From assembly GCF_018860345.1 (NCBI RefSeq), contig NZ_JAHKPJ010000021.1:119173-183172 (forward strand): DNA of 64,000 nucleotides, read 5' to 3'. Source of the stretch: Psychrosphaera sp. F3M07 (lineage in GTDB: Bacteria; Pseudomonadota; Gammaproteobacteria; Enterobacterales; Alteromonadaceae). Shown here piece after piece: positions 62,323 through 64,000 of the stretch. The notes below the pieces were generated by a model. The model was not told the origin of the DNA and searched no databases. It saw only the letters and a list, made by a program, of their open reading frames with translations. A program made the translations under genes and the position numbers. Every line of letters begins with the position of its first letter. Position 1 is the first letter of the stretch.

Positions 62323-63450
62323 ATGAAAATTAGTAGTAATTTTGATAGCGGCAACATTGAAGTTGTTAGCTTAGACTCAACCTCTGACATTCAGTTAAAC
62401 ATTTCAAAAGACAATAATTCAGATTTTTATCAGTGGTTTCATTTTAAAATTGAATCTACCGCAGGTGAAGAACACCAGTTCAGAATTCTAAACGCTAAAC
62501 AATCGGCTTATCCTGATGGGTGGCAAGATTATAGAACTATGGCTTCGTATGACCGTGAAACTTGGTTCCGTATTGATACTTGTTATGAAGACGGTGAATT
62601 GAAATTTAATCATATTCCTGATTTTGACCATGTGTTTTATGCTTATTTTGTTCCTTATTCCTATGAACGTCACTTAGATTTAATTCATAAATCTCAACTC
62701 GCTCCCGATACTCAGCTTATTACTTTAGGTCAAACTATTGATGGCAGAGATATGTCTTTGTTACAAATTGGCCAAGAAGCTGAAGGTAAAAAGAATATCT
62801 GGATAACGGCACGCCAACACCCTGGTGAATCTATGGCTGAGTGGTACGTAGAAGGTTTATTAGAACGTTTATTTGACCACGACGACGCTGTGTCACGTTT
62901 GTTATTAGATAACGCAGTATTTTATGTTGTGCCTAATATGAACCCAGATGGTTCTGCTCGAGGACATTTAAGAACAAATGCGGTTGGTACTAACTTAAAC
63001 CGTGAGTGGCTAGAACCTTCTTTAGATAAAAGCCCAGAAGTTTTTTACGTTAGACAGAAGATGCTCGAGACGGGTGTGGACATGTTTTTAGATATCCATG
63101 GTGACGAAGCAATTCCATATAACTTTGTTGCTGGTTGTGAAGGTATCAAAAGCTATGATGCACGTCATCAAGCTTTAGAAGAGACTTTTAAAGCGGCTTA
63201 TGCTTCAGCCACACCAGAGTTTCAAGATGTTCATGGTTATGACAAAGATGAACCTGGCCAAGCATTACCAACTGTTGGTGCGGCTTGGGTTGGCGAACAG
63301 TTTAAATGTTTGTCTTATACCGTAGAAATGCCATTTAAAGATCATAATGATGCTCCTGATGCGTTTTATGGTTGGAACGATGTTCGTTCTGCTAAATTTG
63401 GCGCAGATGTATTAACTGCAATATTAGCGGTAGTTAAAAAATTACGCTAA
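62323..63450 (+). CDS. M14-family carboxypeptidase, cytosolic carboxypeptidase-like
   Basis: Zinc carboxypeptidase of 375 residues. The N-terminal domain (about residues 1-120) is the beta-rich domain found before the catalytic unit in Nna1/CCP-type enzymes, and the M14 domain follows: zinc ligands His166 and Glu169 in RQHPGES, His259 in DIHGDE, substrate arginine in NMNPDGSARGHLRTN, and catalytic Glu335 in YTVEMPFKD. No signal peptide, so cytoplasmic. Eukaryotic homologues remove glutamates from tubulin; bacterial substrates are unknown. It is not related closely to the other M14 gene at 3.2 kb. Confidence 0.9.
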   Translation: MKISSNFDSGNIEVVSLDSTSDIQLNISKDNNSDFYQWFHFKIESTAGEEHQFRILNAKQSAYPDGWQDYRTMASYDRETWFRIDTCYEDGELKFNHIPDFDHVFYAYFVPYSYERHLDLIHKSQLAPDTQLITLGQTIDGRDMSLLQIGQEAEGKKNIWITARQHPGESMAEWYVEGLLERLFDHDDAVSRLLLDNAVFYVVPNMNPDGSARGHLRTNAVGTNLNREWLEPSLDKSPEVFYVRQKMLETGVDMFLDIHGDEAIPYNFVAGCEGIKSYDARHQALEETFKAAYASATPEFQDVHGYDKDEPGQALPTVGAAWVGEQFKCLSYTVEMPFKDHNDAPDAFYGWNDVRSAKFGADVLTAILAVVKKLR

Positions 63451-63462
63451 AACAACTTTCGA

Positions 63463-63492
63463 AATGGGGTAGGGAACTACCCCATTATTTTA
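63463..63492 (+). terminator. terminator after the CCP-like carboxypeptidase gene
   Basis: AATGGGGTAG - GGAA - CTACCCCATT with an ATTTTAT tail, a 10 bp stem. Confidence 0.75.
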
Positions 63493-63526
63493 TGTAACAA
63501 TAACTATAATAAAAAAGGAATAAACA

Positions 63527-64000
63527 GTGAACGCACTAAATGATTTACTCGTTTTTCTAGATAGCCTATTAGGAAGCTCTCCTTGGTTCCCTTATGTGCT
63601 ATTAGGTGTCGGTATCTTCTTCACCATCTACCTTAAATTTCCACAAATACGTTACTTTAAACATGCTTGGCAGGTTGTAACTGGTAAGTATGATAAAAAA
63701 GGCGCTGAAGGTGATACCAATCATTTCCAAGCTCTTTCAACGGCATTATCTGGTACCGTTGGAACAGGTAACATAGGTGGTGTTGCATTAGCCTTATCTA
63801 TTGGTGGTCCGGCTGCATTATTTTGGATGTGGATGACGGCATTTTTTGGTATGACGACTAAGTTTGTCGAAGTAACTATGTCACACAAATATCGTGTGAA
63901 AGCGGAAGATGGCACTATGGCGGGTGGTCCAATGTATTACATGGATCGTCGTTTAAATATGAAATGGCTCGCTGTTGCCTTTGCGATCGCAACGGTAATT
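63527..64000 (+). CDS. AGCS-family sodium:alanine/glycine symporter (3' end outside window)
   Basis: The frame opens at GTG 63527 with AAGGA nine bases upstream and is still open at the window edge, giving 158 residues of an alanine/glycine:cation symporter (AGCS, AlsT-like). Visible hallmarks are the first helix with [17 protein letters not shown], the family motif [18 protein letters not shown], and [15 protein letters not shown] before [11 protein letters not shown]. It would import small neutral amino acids with Na+ into the cytoplasm, suiting a marine organism. Confidence 0.92.
   Translation, partial: MNALNDLLVFLDSLLGSSPWFPYVLLGVGIFFTIYLKFPQIRYFKHAWQVVTGKYDKKGAEGDTNHFQALSTALSGTVGTGNIGGVALALSIGGPAALFWMWMTAFFGMTTKFVEVTMSHKYRVKAEDGTMAGGPMYYMDRRLNMKWLAVAFAIATVI

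Overview
The window is an AT-rich stretch of gammaproteobacterial chromosome. Gene content and order point to a marine Alteromonadales, most likely Colwelliaceae (Colwellia/Thalassotalea-like). The genus is inference; the order level rests on ubiF-miaB-phoH-ybeY-corC-lnt synteny, pspF next to sapABCDF, a HexR-type Entner-Doudoroff cluster, uvrY-uvrC-pgsA followed by tRNAs, and phenylalanine hydroxylase next to tyrR. I see no prophage, insertion sequence, CRISPR array or defence island.

Layout. 1-8.8 kb: mixed small transcription units: the end of a DEAD-box helicase, dgkA, a Nudix hydrolase, a dienelactone hydrolase, ywbE, a cold-shock gene with a long leader, an M14 peptidase-DsbA/FrnE-HopJ operon, a membrane-anchored serine hydrolase, a lone PspC-like protein, a cyclophilin and an aldo/keto reductase. 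8.9-9.1 kb: a gene-free stretch with strong nested hairpins ending in a plus-strand terminator, a candidate small RNA. 9.1-16.7 kb: lnt, corC, ybeY, phoH, miaB (minus), ubiF (plus) and a minus-strand tRNA operon (Met, Leu, Gln, Gln). 16.8-26.3 kb: an EAL-HDOD protein, pspF-sapABCDF (minus) and the divergent pspABC operon. 26.5-31 kb: methionine gamma-lyase, phenylalanine 4-hydroxylase, tyrR and maiA. 31-36.4 kb: uvrY, uvrC, pgsA, an expanded seven-gene tRNA array (Gly-Cys-Leu-Gly-Gly-Leu-Gly), an S4-domain protein and a YebC-family regulator.

36.4-59.5 kb is a central-carbon block: pykA, hexR, zwf-pgl-edd-glk-eda, a hexose-6-phosphate mutarotase, gapA, malQ-glgB-glgX, gnd and a second, long GAPDH, with msrB between the last two. 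Glycogen or maltodextrin is processed by MalQ/GlgB/GlgX, Glk makes glucose-6-P, Zwf-Pgl-Edd-Eda takes it to pyruvate plus GAP, and GapA/PykA finish lower glycolysis; Gnd is the oxidative pentose branch. Palindromes matching the HexR operator lie 33-37 bp before the start codons of pykA, zwf and gapA, so the block looks like a compact HexR regulon. 59.6-64 kb: a TonB-dependent receptor, a TlpA-like thioredoxin, a cytosolic-carboxypeptidase-like M14 enzyme and the start of an AGCS sodium:amino-acid symporter.

Most of the window is ordinary core genome. The observations worth following are the candidate sRNA near 9.0 kb, the conserved placement of the HexR sites, a TTACAGC heptamer array abutting the mutarotase stop codon, tRNA array expansion, and several operator-like palindromes. 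Start codons were re-chosen for ybeY, the EAL-HDOD gene, sapF, sapC, pspC, zwf, edd, the mutarotase, gnd and the TonB receptor, using Shine-Dalgarno position, family alignment from memory or an intervening terminator.
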